From assembly GCA_965234405.1 (NCBI GenBank), contig OZ248346.1: DNA of 64,000 nt; one strand, given 5' to 3'. Of the stretch, positions 51,230-59,154 are shown piece by piece; the stretch's first letter is position 1; each line of letters starts with the position of its first letter. Both the position numbers and the translations under genes were made by a program. The DNA is from Planktophila turicensis (GTDB lineage Bacteria > Actinomycetota > Actinomycetes > Nanopelagicales > Nanopelagicaceae). The notes under the pieces were generated by a model. It saw only the letters and a list, made by a program, of their open reading frames with translations, was not told where the DNA came from and searched no databases.

Positions 51230-52564
51230 TTGGCTACTTCAAAGTCGGCAGCAAGTGCGAAGAGCAACCCCGCACGCAAAACCTATGTCCTTGATACCTC
51301 TGTACTTCTGGCAGACCCCGGGGCGATAAAACGATTTGAAGAGCATGAAGTCATCATTCCGATCGCCGTCATTGGCGAACTCGAGACAAAGCGCGATCAT
51401 CCTGAACTCGGCTACTTCGCCCGAGCAGCTCTGCGCGCCCTCGATGATCTCCGTATTGAACATGGCCGCCTTGATGCACCGCTCACGGTAACTCCCGAAG
51501 GTGGCACCCTCTCTGTAGAGCTCAACCACACTGATTTGAGCACACTGCCTCATGGTTTCTTGCGCGATGGAACCAATGATTCGCGCATCCTGGCGATCTC
51601 AAAGAACTTGATGTCAGATGGAAAGCACGTTGTCCTTGTCACCAAAGATCTTCCGCTTCGCGTCAAAGCATCATCTGTCGGAGTTGAGGCACAGGAATAT
51701 CTCGCCGAACTCGTTTCCAATAGCGGATGGACCGGCATCGAAGAGATCTCTGTTGGCCATAACGTGATCGATGAGCTCTATGCCTCAGATCGCGCAGATC
51801 ATGAATCTGCTCATCAGTATCCGGTTCACACCGGAATCGTTCTTCACTCTGAAAAGGGAAGTGCGCTCGCCCGCGTTACTGCAGATAAGCAGTTGCAGTT
51901 GGTCCGTGGAGATCGCCAAGCTTTCGGACTTCACGGCCGATCTGCCGAACAACGAATCGCCCTCGACCTTCTGCTCGATGACAGCATTGGAATCGTGTCG
52001 ATGGGAGGCCGTGCCGGAACTGGAAAGTCAGCGCTCGCACTCTGCGCCGGACTAGAAGCTGTGATGGAGAAGCGCCTCCATAAGAAGGTAGTCATCTTCC
52101 GTCCGCTCTATCCCGTCGGGGGACAAGAGCTTGGATACCTGCCCGGCAGCGAAGGCGAAAAAATGTCGCCGTGGGCTCAGGCAGTCTTCGATACTTTGGG
52201 TGCGCTGGTCAGCCAAGCTGTCATCGATGAAGTCATCGACCGCGGGCTGATCGAAGTTTTGCCGCTGACCCATATCCGCGGCCGCTCTCTTCACGACTCA
52301 TTTGTGATTGTCGATGAAGCCCAATCGCTCGAACGCGGAGTTCTGCTCACTGTCCTCTCCAGAATTGGCCAGGGATCGCGCGTTGTCATGACCCACGACA
52401 TCGCCCAGCGCGATAACTTGCGAGTTGGCCGCCATGACGGCGTCGTCGCCGTGGTCGAAACGCTCAAGGGCCACCCGCTCTTCGCCCACGTGACCCTGAC
52501 TCGGTCAGAGCGCTCGCCGATCGCCGCGCTGGTCACTGAGATGCTTGAAGGGCCGCAGGCGTAG
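51230..52564 (+). CDS. phoH2: PIN-PhoH fusion RNA helicase/ribonuclease (PhoH2 type)
   Basis: 444 residues. N-terminal PIN nuclease domain (KTYVLDTSVLLADPGAI, then acidic ELETKRDHPELG) and C-terminal PhoH ATPase with Walker A GGRAGTGKSALAL and Walker B FVIVDEAQSLE. Mycobacterial PhoH2 is a sequence-specific RNA helicase and ribonuclease. The start codon is TTG. Base composition rises in GC through the second half, notably 52380-52564, compared with its neighbours. Confidence 0.93.
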   Translation: MATSKSAASAKSNPARKTYVLDTSVLLADPGAIKRFEEHEVIIPIAVIGELETKRDHPELGYFARAALRALDDLRIEHGRLDAPLTVTPEGGTLSVELNHTDLSTLPHGFLRDGTNDSRILAISKNLMSDGKHVVLVTKDLPLRVKASSVGVEAQEYLAELVSNSGWTGIEEISVGHNVIDELYASDRADHESAHQYPVHTGIVLHSEKGSALARVTADKQLQLVRGDRQAFGLHGRSAEQRIALDLLLDDSIGIVSMGGRAGTGKSALALCAGLEAVMEKRLHKKVVIFRPLYPVGGQELGYLPGSEGEKMSPWAQAVFDTLGALVSQAVIDEVIDRGLIEVLPLTHIRGRSLHDSFVIVDEAQSLERGVLLTVLSRIGQGSRVVMTHDIAQRDNLRVGRHDGVVAVVETLKGHPLFAHVTLTRSERSPIAALVTEMLEGPQA

Positions 52565-52586
52565 AGCGCCTTAAATAGCCCTCTTT

Positions 52587-52614
52587 AAATGTCACAGTAA
52601 CAAATCGGACATTT
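52587..52614. repeat. Inverted repeat after phoH2
   Basis: AAATGTC (52587-52593) and GACATTT (52608-52614) are a perfect 7-bp inverted repeat with a 14-nt spacer that contains GTAACA. It could be an operator for the transglycosylase gene or a weak terminator of phoH2. Confidence 0.4.
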
Positions 52615-52673
52615 AGGACTTTGCCCTAACTGACCTGCGCTTTTACCTATCCACAGCGTTGGCCTTTCCTGAG

Positions 52674-52710
52674 AATTTGCGACTCACGCACGACAAAATT
52701 TGCGACTCAC
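52674..52710 (+). repeat. Tandem 14-bp direct repeat upstream of the transglycosylase gene
   Basis: AATTTGCGACTCAC occurs at 52674-52687 and again at 52697-52710, starts 23 nt apart (about two helical turns). It lies about 100 nt before the next start codon and looks like a pair of regulator binding sites. Confidence 0.6.
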
Positions 52711-52738
52711 CCCATCCCTTGCCAGCCTTTACCCATTC

Positions 52739-52781
52739 CCCCACGGCCTTAGCCTCATTTCGAGGTCGATGAGCCGCGGGG
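52739..52781 (+). promoter_or_regulatory. Compound hairpin in the transglycosylase leader
   Basis: CCCC-A-CGGC (52739-52747) pairs with GCCG-C-GGGG (52773-52781), enclosing CCTC/GAGG (52753-52756 with 52762-52765). It ends 25 nt before the ATG. No T-run follows. The overall region does not match a riboswitch I can name. Confidence 0.45.
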
Positions 52782-52805
52782 CAAGAGACAGGAAGGAGCA
52801 GATCT

Positions 52806-53390
52806 ATGAAGGCACATCTACGCGAGTTCTTCATCGCTCTCTCCACCCTGCGTATCGCCAGGGCAACAAAGCCAGCTCTCTGGACAATCGTCGGCTCGAT
52901 GCTCTTCATCGCCACCGCCCAGACAACTGCCTACGGTCTTGATTTCCCAATGACAACTCGAATGACCCTTTCAGAGTCAAAGAACCTGACAGTGGCAAAG
53001 CTTCCAGACCTTTCGCTGACAACTCAGATCTCTGAGATGGCGTTGGTTGCCGATATCAGCGCGCAGGTCGAAATGGCCCGCAACGAGATGGGCGCCAAGA
53101 AGGTCACCAAATCAATCATGGATGCCGAGTACCAATGGGGCGAAGATGAGTACGCATGCCTCAATCGTCTCTGGACTAAAGAGAGCCACTGGAATTACAA
53201 GGCTCATAACAGCCGTTCCGGTGCACATGGAATTCCGCAGGCACTTCCTGCAATCAAGATGGAGGTCATCTCCAGCGATTGGCGCACCAACCCAGTTACG
53301 CAGATTCGTTGGGGACTTCGCTATATCGATATTCGCTACGAGACTCCATGCCAGGCATGGTCAAAGTTCAAACGTAGCCGTTACTACTAA
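52806..53390 (+). CDS. Exported transglycosylase-like protein
   Basis: 194 residues. A basic N-terminus, one hydrophobic segment (LWTIVGSMLFIATAQTTAYG), a linker, and a C-terminal lysozyme-like region: EYACLNRLWTKESHWNYKAHNSRSGAHGIPQALP followed by PVTQIRWGLRYIDIRY, the pattern of small actinobacterial lytic transglycosylase/SLT-like proteins, with the catalytic Glu in TKESHW. Acts on peptidoglycan outside the membrane. AAGGAG lies 8 nt upstream. Its 240-nt leader has repeats and a hairpin, unusual for this compact genome. Confidence 0.85.
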   Translation: MKAHLREFFIALSTLRIARATKPALWTIVGSMLFIATAQTTAYGLDFPMTTRMTLSESKNLTVAKLPDLSLTTQISEMALVADISAQVEMARNEMGAKKVTKSIMDAEYQWGEDEYACLNRLWTKESHWNYKAHNSRSGAHGIPQALPAIKMEVISSDWRTNPVTQIRWGLRYIDIRYETPCQAWSKFKRSRYY

Positions 53391-53393
53391 GAC

Positions 53394-55052
53394 TTAATTT
53401 TCTGGCTTTATTCCGATAGTCAGCGGGCGCATAGTTTCCGCAAAGAAATCGTTGCCCTTATCGTCAACAACAATAAATGCTGGGAAGTCGACAACATCAA
53501 TCTTCCAGACCGCTTCCATCCCTAGCTCTTCAAAATCTAGAACTTCAACTTTCTTGATGCAATCTTGAGCAAGGCGCGCAGCAGGTCCACCGATAGATCC
53601 AAGATAGAAACCGCCGTGCTTTGCACATGCATCTGTTACAGCCTTGGAGCGATTGCCCTTTGCCAACATGACAAAGGAACCACCAGCTGCCTGGAATTGA
53701 TCAACGTATGAATCCATGCGGCCTGCAGTTGTCGGTCCAAATGAACCTGATGCAAAACCTGTTGGAGTCTTGGCAGGACCGGCGTAATAAACAGCGTAAT
53801 TCTTGATGTAATCAGGAAGCGGCTTGCCAGCATCGAGCATCTCTTTGATCTTTGCGTGGGCAATGTCGCGAGCGACCACAATCGTTCCGGTCAGTGAAAC
53901 ACGGGTCTTTACAGGGTGCTTAGAGAGCTCGGCGCGGACCGCATCCATTGGCTGGTTGAGGTCAATGGCAACAACGTTGTCGTTGAGGTGCTCGTCGGTG
54001 GTCTCAGGCAAGAAGTGCGCTGGTTCGGTCTCGAGCTGCTCAAGGAAGATTCCATCCTTGGTGATCTTCGCCTTTGCTTGGCGGTCAGCCGAACATGAGA
54101 CTGCAATAGCAATCGGCAACGAAGCACCGTGGCGCGGCAAGCGAACGACGCGAACATCGTGACAGAAGTACTTGCCACCGAACTGTGCGCCGATTCCAAG
54201 CTTCTGCGTTAACTTAAATACTTCTTCTTCCAACGCTAGATCACGGAATCCGTGGCCAGTTGCAGCATCTCCTGTTGTAGGCAGGTTATCTAGGTAATGA
54301 GTACTTGCAAGCTTTGCTGTCTTTACTGTGTGCTCGGCACTTGTTCCGCCGATAACAATTGCCAGGTGATACGGAGGACATGCCGCTGTTCCGATAGAAC
54401 GTAGCTTTGCATCGAGCCAATTCATAAATGCAGTTGGGTTAAGAACAGCCTTTGTCTCTTGATACAAGAATGACTTGTTGGCGCTGCCGCCGCCTTTGGC
54501 GATAAACATAAAGTTGTACTCATCTTGGTGATCGCTATCTGCATAGATTTCGATCTGAGCAGGCAAGTTATTGCCAGTGTTCTTCTCTTCCCACGTTGTT
54601 ACTGGGGCCATCTGCGAATAACGAAGGTTGAGCTTTGTATATGCATCGTAAACACCTTGAGAAAGTGCGACTTCATCCTTGGAAGTAGTCAGCACATACT
54701 GACCCTTCTTGCCCATAATCAGCGCAGTACCTGTGTCTTGGCACATCGGCAGAATTCCACCGGCTGCAATGTTGGCATTCTTCAATAGATCAAGGGCCAC
54801 AAAGCGATCATTGGCTGATGCTTCTGGGTCTTTCAAAATCTTTGCTAACTGTTCAAGGTGTTCTGAGCGCAGGTAATGCGAAATATCGTGAATTGCTGTT
54901 TCAGTCAGAAGCGTGAGAGCAGATGGTTCAACTTGCAGAAATTCCTTATCGCCAAGCTTTACAACGCTAACGCCTTCTTTAGAGACAAGGCGGTACTTCG
55001 TTGTATCTGCTCCAATGGGCAGAAGATCTGAGTAAGTAAAATCTGGAGACAT
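53394..55052 (-). CDS. fum: Class I fumarate hydratase (iron-sulfur)
   Basis: 552 residues, alpha and beta parts fused as in E. coli FumA/FumB. PMCQDTGTA and GTAACPPYH supply cluster Cys residues, with a third in CHDVRVVRLPRHGAS. The beta part has GSFGPTTAGRMDSYVDQFQ. Hydrates fumarate to malate in the TCA cycle; the [4Fe-4S] cluster is oxygen sensitive. Last gene of xseA-xseB-fum, overlapping the xseB stop by one base (TAATG). Confidence 0.95.
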   Translation of the reverse strand: MSPDFTYSDLLPIGADTTKYRLVSKEGVSVVKLGDKEFLQVEPSALTLLTETAIHDISHYLRSEHLEQLAKILKDPEASANDRFVALDLLKNANIAAGGILPMCQDTGTALIMGKKGQYVLTTSKDEVALSQGVYDAYTKLNLRYSQMAPVTTWEEKNTGNNLPAQIEIYADSDHQDEYNFMFIAKGGGSANKSFLYQETKAVLNPTAFMNWLDAKLRSIGTAACPPYHLAIVIGGTSAEHTVKTAKLASTHYLDNLPTTGDAATGHGFRDLALEEEVFKLTQKLGIGAQFGGKYFCHDVRVVRLPRHGASLPIAIAVSCSADRQAKAKITKDGIFLEQLETEPAHFLPETTDEHLNDNVVAIDLNQPMDAVRAELSKHPVKTRVSLTGTIVVARDIAHAKIKEMLDAGKPLPDYIKNYAVYYAGPAKTPTGFASGSFGPTTAGRMDSYVDQFQAAGGSFVMLAKGNRSKAVTDACAKHGGFYLGSIGGPAARLAQDCIKKVEVLDFEELGMEAVWKIDVVDFPAFIVVDDKGNDFFAETMRPLTIGIKPEN

Positions 55053-55294
55053 TATTCTTCCTCAGCAGCCTCAGAAACCTTAGCCGGCTTCTTTGCTGCG
55101 TCTAACTTCTTCTTTGCGCCATCGAGCCACTCTTGGCAGATCTTTGCTAACTCTTCGCCACGTTCCCAGAGCTTGAGTGATTCTTCTAAGGTCGCGCTGC
55201 CATCTTCAAGTGATTCAACAATTTCAGCGAGCTCATCGCGTGCTTCTTCATATGAAGGCTTGATTTCGCTGGACTGGGAATCTTTAGTGGCCAT
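55052..55294 (-). CDS. xseB: Exodeoxyribonuclease VII small subunit
   Basis: 80 residues. SYEEARDELAEIVESLEDGSATLEESLKLWERGEELAKICQEWL is the XseB helical hairpin; the tail is Lys/Ala/Glu-rich. Several copies bind one XseA. Lies 23 nt after xseA. Confidence 0.94.
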   Translation of the reverse strand: MATKDSQSSEIKPSYEEARDELAEIVESLEDGSATLEESLKLWERGEELAKICQEWLDGAKKKLDAAKKPAKVSEAAEEE

Positions 55295-55317
55295 GTGCTC
55301 AATCTACTCTCTACTTT

Positions 55318-56517
55318 TTATTCATTCACTGTGGCGCTGGTCTCGCCCTTTGCTACACGGATACGTAAACGAGTACCCGCCTTTGCCTTGGAAGCATCGC
55401 GAACAATCGAGCCATCTTCTAACTGCACAACGGCATAGCCACGATCCATCGTTGATTGTGGCGAAAGGGAGCGAAGGTGGTCACGCACGCCCTTTAGTTC
55501 CTTCTTCTCGATTTCTAGAAGCGAGGCAAAGCTACGGATAGAACGGTCGCGCCAGCCCTTAATTTCGTCGCGGCGCGTGGTGACCATAACGCTTGGATCC
55601 TTCATCACTGGGCGATTGCGTAACTGTGCGATCTGATTGAGTTCGTAATCAATCGTTGAAACCAGGCGGCGATACATGCGATCGCGGATCTTCTCGATAT
55701 CACTTATCTCTTGTGCAATATCTGGAACAACGCGCTTTGCAGCATCGGTTGGGGTTGATGCTCGGTAATCAGCGACAAGGTCCAGAAGCGGTGAATCCTT
55801 TTCGTGGCCAATAGCGCTGACAATCGGTGTGGTGCACGATGCAGCAAGGCGCACTAGTGATTCATCGCTAAAGGGAAGCAAGTCTTCAAATGAGCCACCA
55901 CCACGAGTGATGATGATGACATCAACTTCGGGGTTGGCTTCTAGTTCAGAGAGCGCTGCAGATACTTCAACAACAGCTGCTGCGCCTTGCACTGCCACCT
56001 CGCGGATTTCAAATTGCACTGATGGCCAACGACGTCGTGCATTTTCAACAACATCTTTTTCGGCATCGGTATTGCGACCGCAGATCAGCCCAACAGTTCG
56101 CGGCAGGCGAGGCAGTGCAATCTTTCGATCTGAGTTGAAGAGACCTTCAGATGCAAGCTTCTCTTTGAGAGCTTCAAGACGTGCAAGTAATTCGCCCACA
56201 CCCACTTGGCGAATCTCTTTGGCAGACATTGTGAGCGAACCATTTTTGGTAAACCACGATGGCTTTGCATGGATAACTACGCGCGCATTTGCCGGCAGCG
56301 GTTGAACACTTGCTAAAACAGTTTTGTAACACATCACCGAGATACTCATATCGGCGCTGGTATCGCGCAGGCGCATAAAGGCCATTCCGCCGCTGCGTTC
56401 ATTGAGTTCAGATATCTCGCCCTCAATCCAGATAGGGCCCAAGCGATCGATGTACTCCTTGATGGCTTCAGAGACCACCCGCACTGGCGCGGGGGATTCA
56501 CTTGAAGTTTCGAACAT
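55318..56517 (-). CDS. xseA: Exodeoxyribonuclease VII large subunit
   Basis: 399 residues. An N-terminal OB-fold (IWIEGEISELNERSGGMAFMRLRD), then the catalytic core (GLICGRNTDAEKDVVENARRRWP, TRGGGSFEDLLPFSDESLVRL, SAIGHEKDSPLLDLVADYRASTPTDAA), a coiled coil and a short C-terminal barrel. Cuts single-stranded DNA from both ends. ATG 56517 has a TAGGCT box 6 nt upstream, so is probably leaderless. Confidence 0.96.
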   Translation of the reverse strand: MFETSSESPAPVRVVSEAIKEYIDRLGPIWIEGEISELNERSGGMAFMRLRDTSADMSISVMCYKTVLASVQPLPANARVVIHAKPSWFTKNGSLTMSAKEIRQVGVGELLARLEALKEKLASEGLFNSDRKIALPRLPRTVGLICGRNTDAEKDVVENARRRWPSVQFEIREVAVQGAAAVVEVSAALSELEANPEVDVIIITRGGGSFEDLLPFSDESLVRLAASCTTPIVSAIGHEKDSPLLDLVADYRASTPTDAAKRVVPDIAQEISDIEKIRDRMYRRLVSTIDYELNQIAQLRNRPVMKDPSVMVTTRRDEIKGWRDRSIRSFASLLEIEKKELKGVRDHLRSLSPQSTMDRGYAVVQLEDGSIVRDASKAKAGTRLRIRVAKGETSATVNE

Positions 56518-56523
56518 AGCGAG

Positions 56524-56529
56524 AGCCTA
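56524..56529 (-). promoter_or_regulatory. Candidate leaderless -10 box for xseA
   Basis: TAGGCT on the minus strand, six nucleotides before the xseA ATG. It is one base away from the ispH -10 box on the other strand. Confidence 0.5.
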
Positions 56530-56530
56530 A

Positions 56531-56536
56531 TAGACT
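56531..56536 (+). promoter_or_regulatory. Candidate leaderless -10 box for ispH
   Basis: TAGACT followed by seven nucleotides and the ATG at 56544. No Shine-Dalgarno sequence. Confidence 0.5.
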
Positions 56537-56543
56537 GCGCGAC

Positions 56544-57497
56544 ATGAGCAAGAGAGTTCTTCTAGCCGCGCCACGTGGATATTGCGCAGGCGTTGACCGC
56601 GCAGTTGTGGCTGTTGAAAAGTCACTCGAACTCTACGGAGCTCCGGTCTATGTCCGCAAAGAGATTGTCCATAACAAGCATGTGGTCTCAACCCTCGAAC
56701 AACGCGGCGTCATTTTTGTTAACGAGACCGATGAAGTTCCTGAAGGTGCAACCGTTGTCTTCTCAGCACACGGCGTATCTCCTGCAGTGCATGAAGCAGC
56801 AGCGGCTCGTAACCTCAAGACCATCGATGCAACATGCCCACTTGTGACCAAGGTCCATAACGAGGTTAAGCGTTTTGCAGATGATGAAACTGAAATCTTG
56901 CTTATCGGCCACAATGGCCACGAAGAAGTTGAAGGAACTGCCGGTGAAGCTCCCGGAAAAGTTCGCATCGTCGACGGTTTAGATGAAGCGCGCACAATTC
57001 AGCCAACACCGGGAAAGAAGTTGGTCTGGCTTACTCAGACAACCCTTTCGGTTGATGAAACTATGCAATCTGTTGCAATCCTTAAGGATCGTTTCCCAGA
57101 GATCGCTAACCCGCCATCAGATGACATTTGCTACGCAACACAGAATCGCCAGGAAGCGATTAAAGCGATTGCCCCACAGGCCGACCTTGTGATTGTTGTG
57201 GGATCAACTAACTCTTCTAACTCAGTCCGCCTCGTAGAAGTTGCACTCGAATATGGTGCAAAGGCTGCCTATCTCGTGGACTACGCAGCTGAGGTAAAGG
57301 ATGAATGGTTCGTGGGCGTTGAAACTATCGGTGTGACAAGTGGCGCATCAGTTCCAGAAATTCTCGTTGATGATCTTCTCAAGCACTTGAGCACACATGG
57401 CTACGGTGATGTAGAAGAAGTCCGTGCAACGGAAGAGACTTTGTTATTCGCTCTTCCTAAAGAGCTCCGTGCAGATTTAAAGAGCGCTAAGCAGTAG
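56544..57497 (+). CDS. ispH: 4-hydroxy-3-methylbut-2-enyl diphosphate reductase
   Basis: 317 residues. LLAAPRGYCAGVDRAV, DATCPLVTKVH and SDDICYATQNRQEA hold the three cluster Cys residues of the [4Fe-4S] enzyme, and GSTNSSNS binds substrate. Final step of the MEP pathway, giving IPP and DMAPP. Works in the same pathway as ispE. Its 3' end overlaps the DUF6542 gene by 11 nt. Confidence 0.97.
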   Translation: MSKRVLLAAPRGYCAGVDRAVVAVEKSLELYGAPVYVRKEIVHNKHVVSTLEQRGVIFVNETDEVPEGATVVFSAHGVSPAVHEAAAARNLKTIDATCPLVTKVHNEVKRFADDETEILLIGHNGHEEVEGTAGEAPGKVRIVDGLDEARTIQPTPGKKLVWLTQTTLSVDETMQSVAILKDRFPEIANPPSDDICYATQNRQEAIKAIAPQADLVIVVGSTNSSNSVRLVEVALEYGAKAAYLVDYAAEVKDEWFVGVETIGVTSGASVPEILVDDLLKHLSTHGYGDVEEVRATEETLLFALPKELRADLKSAKQ

Positions 57498-57906
57498 CTT
57501 CTAAACGCTTTGAAGGACGGTTCTTCGCTTTTTCGTTGAGGAACATAAACCAGCTGTAGAGCGCACTAATAAGTAAGAACGGTGCAACGCTGGCAAGAGA
57601 TGCGATGAAATCAATTCCAACGCGTGATGGACGAAGACCATCGCTCATAATTGTGTAGATAAGTGTTGTTGCTGCATAGGCAAGTGGTGGAGTAACTGCT
57701 GATACGTAGCGAGTTCCTGTGCGACCGTATGCAACGCCACCGTAGGTAACGAGGCAGATAACCAGGCCTGAAAGGATTCCTGCGCCGCTGCGGATCCACA
57801 TTTCGAGCCAGACAAATACGAAGATAAAGAAGGATTGCAGAACAACAACGCCTTGCTTCTTGAGTCCAGGACCTGAGAGCGCTGGTTTCTTTACTGCTGT
57901 TGCCAT
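57487..57906 (-). CDS. DUF6542-type membrane protein
   Basis: 139 residues with four helices (FFIFVFVWLEMWI, GILSGLVICLVTYGGVAYG, TPPLAYAATTLIY, VAPFLLISALYSWFMFL). Matches a small actinobacterial membrane family I know as DUF6542, which stands by ispH and ychF in other genomes. Function unknown. Follows rmuC on the same strand after a 3-nt gap. Confidence 0.78.
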   Translation of the reverse strand: MATAVKKPALSGPGLKKQGVVVLQSFFIFVFVWLEMWIRSGAGILSGLVICLVTYGGVAYGRTGTRYVSAVTPPLAYAATTLIYTIMSDGLRPSRVGIDFIASLASVAPFLLISALYSWFMFLNEKAKNRPSKRLEATA

Positions 57907-57909
57907 TTC

Positions 57910-59103
57910 TTACTCCTCTACTACTTCTACATCAATGAAATCGTCGCCATCCAAATCAGGATTGGCGAGATCAGGGTTATTGAGCGCTCGAACATCTGCA
58001 GGTGCATCAGGATATTCGATTGCGAGCTTCTCTTTATCACCTGTAACTCCGAGCTTATGAATGCGTCGAGCAGGTGAGAGAACAGTCTTTTCAGCTGTTG
58101 GGACTAAATCTTCATACGCCTTAGAAGTTGAGTTAATCGCCTTACCGACAGCAACAATTTTGGTGTGAAGAAGAGTGATGTTCTTGAGGAATGTAGCCGC
58201 AACCTTGGTGATGTCATCAGCGTTTTCGGCTAATTGGTTACGAGTAAAGATATGTCCGACGGTGCGAAGCAGAGCCATTGTGGTTGTCGGTGTGGCAAGT
58301 GTGACGCCGACTTTAAATGCCTTTTCGAGCAGTGTGGGATCGATACGAAGTGCCTCTGCCAGAAGGGTTTCAAAAGGAAGGAAGAGAACGACGAAATCAG
58401 GTGAACCTTGTGACTTGTGATAACCGCGCTTTGATAGAGCATCAACGTGCTTGAGTAAATCTTTTGTATGTAGCGCTAAGAGTTCATCGCGCTGCCCTTG
58501 ATCTTCAGTGCCGAAAGCTTCGAGGAAGCGATCAAAAGGAAACTTGGAGTCGATAAATAACTTTGAACCACCAGGCATGCGTACGGTGATGTCAGGGATA
58601 CCTGAAGAATCAGAATCTGTCGTAGATCGCTGTGCATCGTATTCGTGGCCCTCGCGAAGACCGGCTTGTTCAAGAAGTAGTTGTAGCTGTGCTTCGCCAA
58701 ATTTTCCGCGAGTCTGAGAACTAGCAAGTGCGCCAGCGATCTTTTTTGTCTCATCAAAGAATGTTGTCGATGCTTTACGCATTTCATCGATGGTGCTAAC
58801 CAATTGTGTTTCGGATGCAATTCTTTTCTCAGCAGCTTCTTGCGATTGCGTGCGCATACGTTCGACAGTTGCCTTCATCTCTTCCATCTGCGTTGCAATC
58901 TTGGTATCTGCTTGCGACTTTTCTTCGGCAGCTTTGAGACGTTCATCAGATGCTTTAAGAAGCACCTTCACATCATTGAGTTCTTGCGCCAATGAATCGG
59001 AAGAGCCCGCAGAATTTTTAATCCGAGAAATCCAGATACCGAGGCCCAACCCAAGAAAGAGGCCGATAATCAGAGTTATTAAGGTCACGAGTGCGCTGGA
59101 CAT
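57910..59103 (-). CDS. rmuC: DNA recombination protein RmuC
   Basis: 397 residues: an N-terminal membrane anchor (TLITLIIGLFLGLGLGIWI), a coiled coil of about 100 residues, then the RmuC nuclease-like domain (GKFGEAQLQLLLEQAGL, PGGSKLFIDSKFPFDRF, YHKSQGSPDFVVLFLPFE). Limits inversion at short repeats. Diverges from ychF 51 nt away. Confidence 0.94.
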   Translation of the reverse strand: MSSALVTLITLIIGLFLGLGLGIWISRIKNSAGSSDSLAQELNDVKVLLKASDERLKAAEEKSQADTKIATQMEEMKATVERMRTQSQEAAEKRIASETQLVSTIDEMRKASTTFFDETKKIAGALASSQTRGKFGEAQLQLLLEQAGLREGHEYDAQRSTTDSDSSGIPDITVRMPGGSKLFIDSKFPFDRFLEAFGTEDQGQRDELLALHTKDLLKHVDALSKRGYHKSQGSPDFVVLFLPFETLLAEALRIDPTLLEKAFKVGVTLATPTTTMALLRTVGHIFTRNQLAENADDITKVAATFLKNITLLHTKIVAVGKAINSTSKAYEDLVPTAEKTVLSPARRIHKLGVTGDKEKLAIEYPDAPADVRALNNPDLANPDLDGDDFIDVEVVEE

Positions 59104-59139
59104 GGGGCAATCGTGGCAGGAGGCACTGACAATTACGCG

Positions 59140-59145
59140 TAGGCT
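59140..59145 (+). promoter_or_regulatory. Candidate leaderless -10 box for ychF
   Basis: TAGGCT, nine nucleotides before the ATG at 59155. Confidence 0.4.
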
Positions 59146-59154
59146 GTCCTACTT

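Noticed and set aside
52674..52710. CRISPR-like repeats
   Set aside because: Only two 14-bp copies with a 9-nt spacer and no cas genes; more like regulator sites.
52565..52805. c-di-AMP (ydaO) riboswitch
   Set aside because: Position before a cell-wall hydrolase fits, but I could not find the conserved core of that riboswitch.
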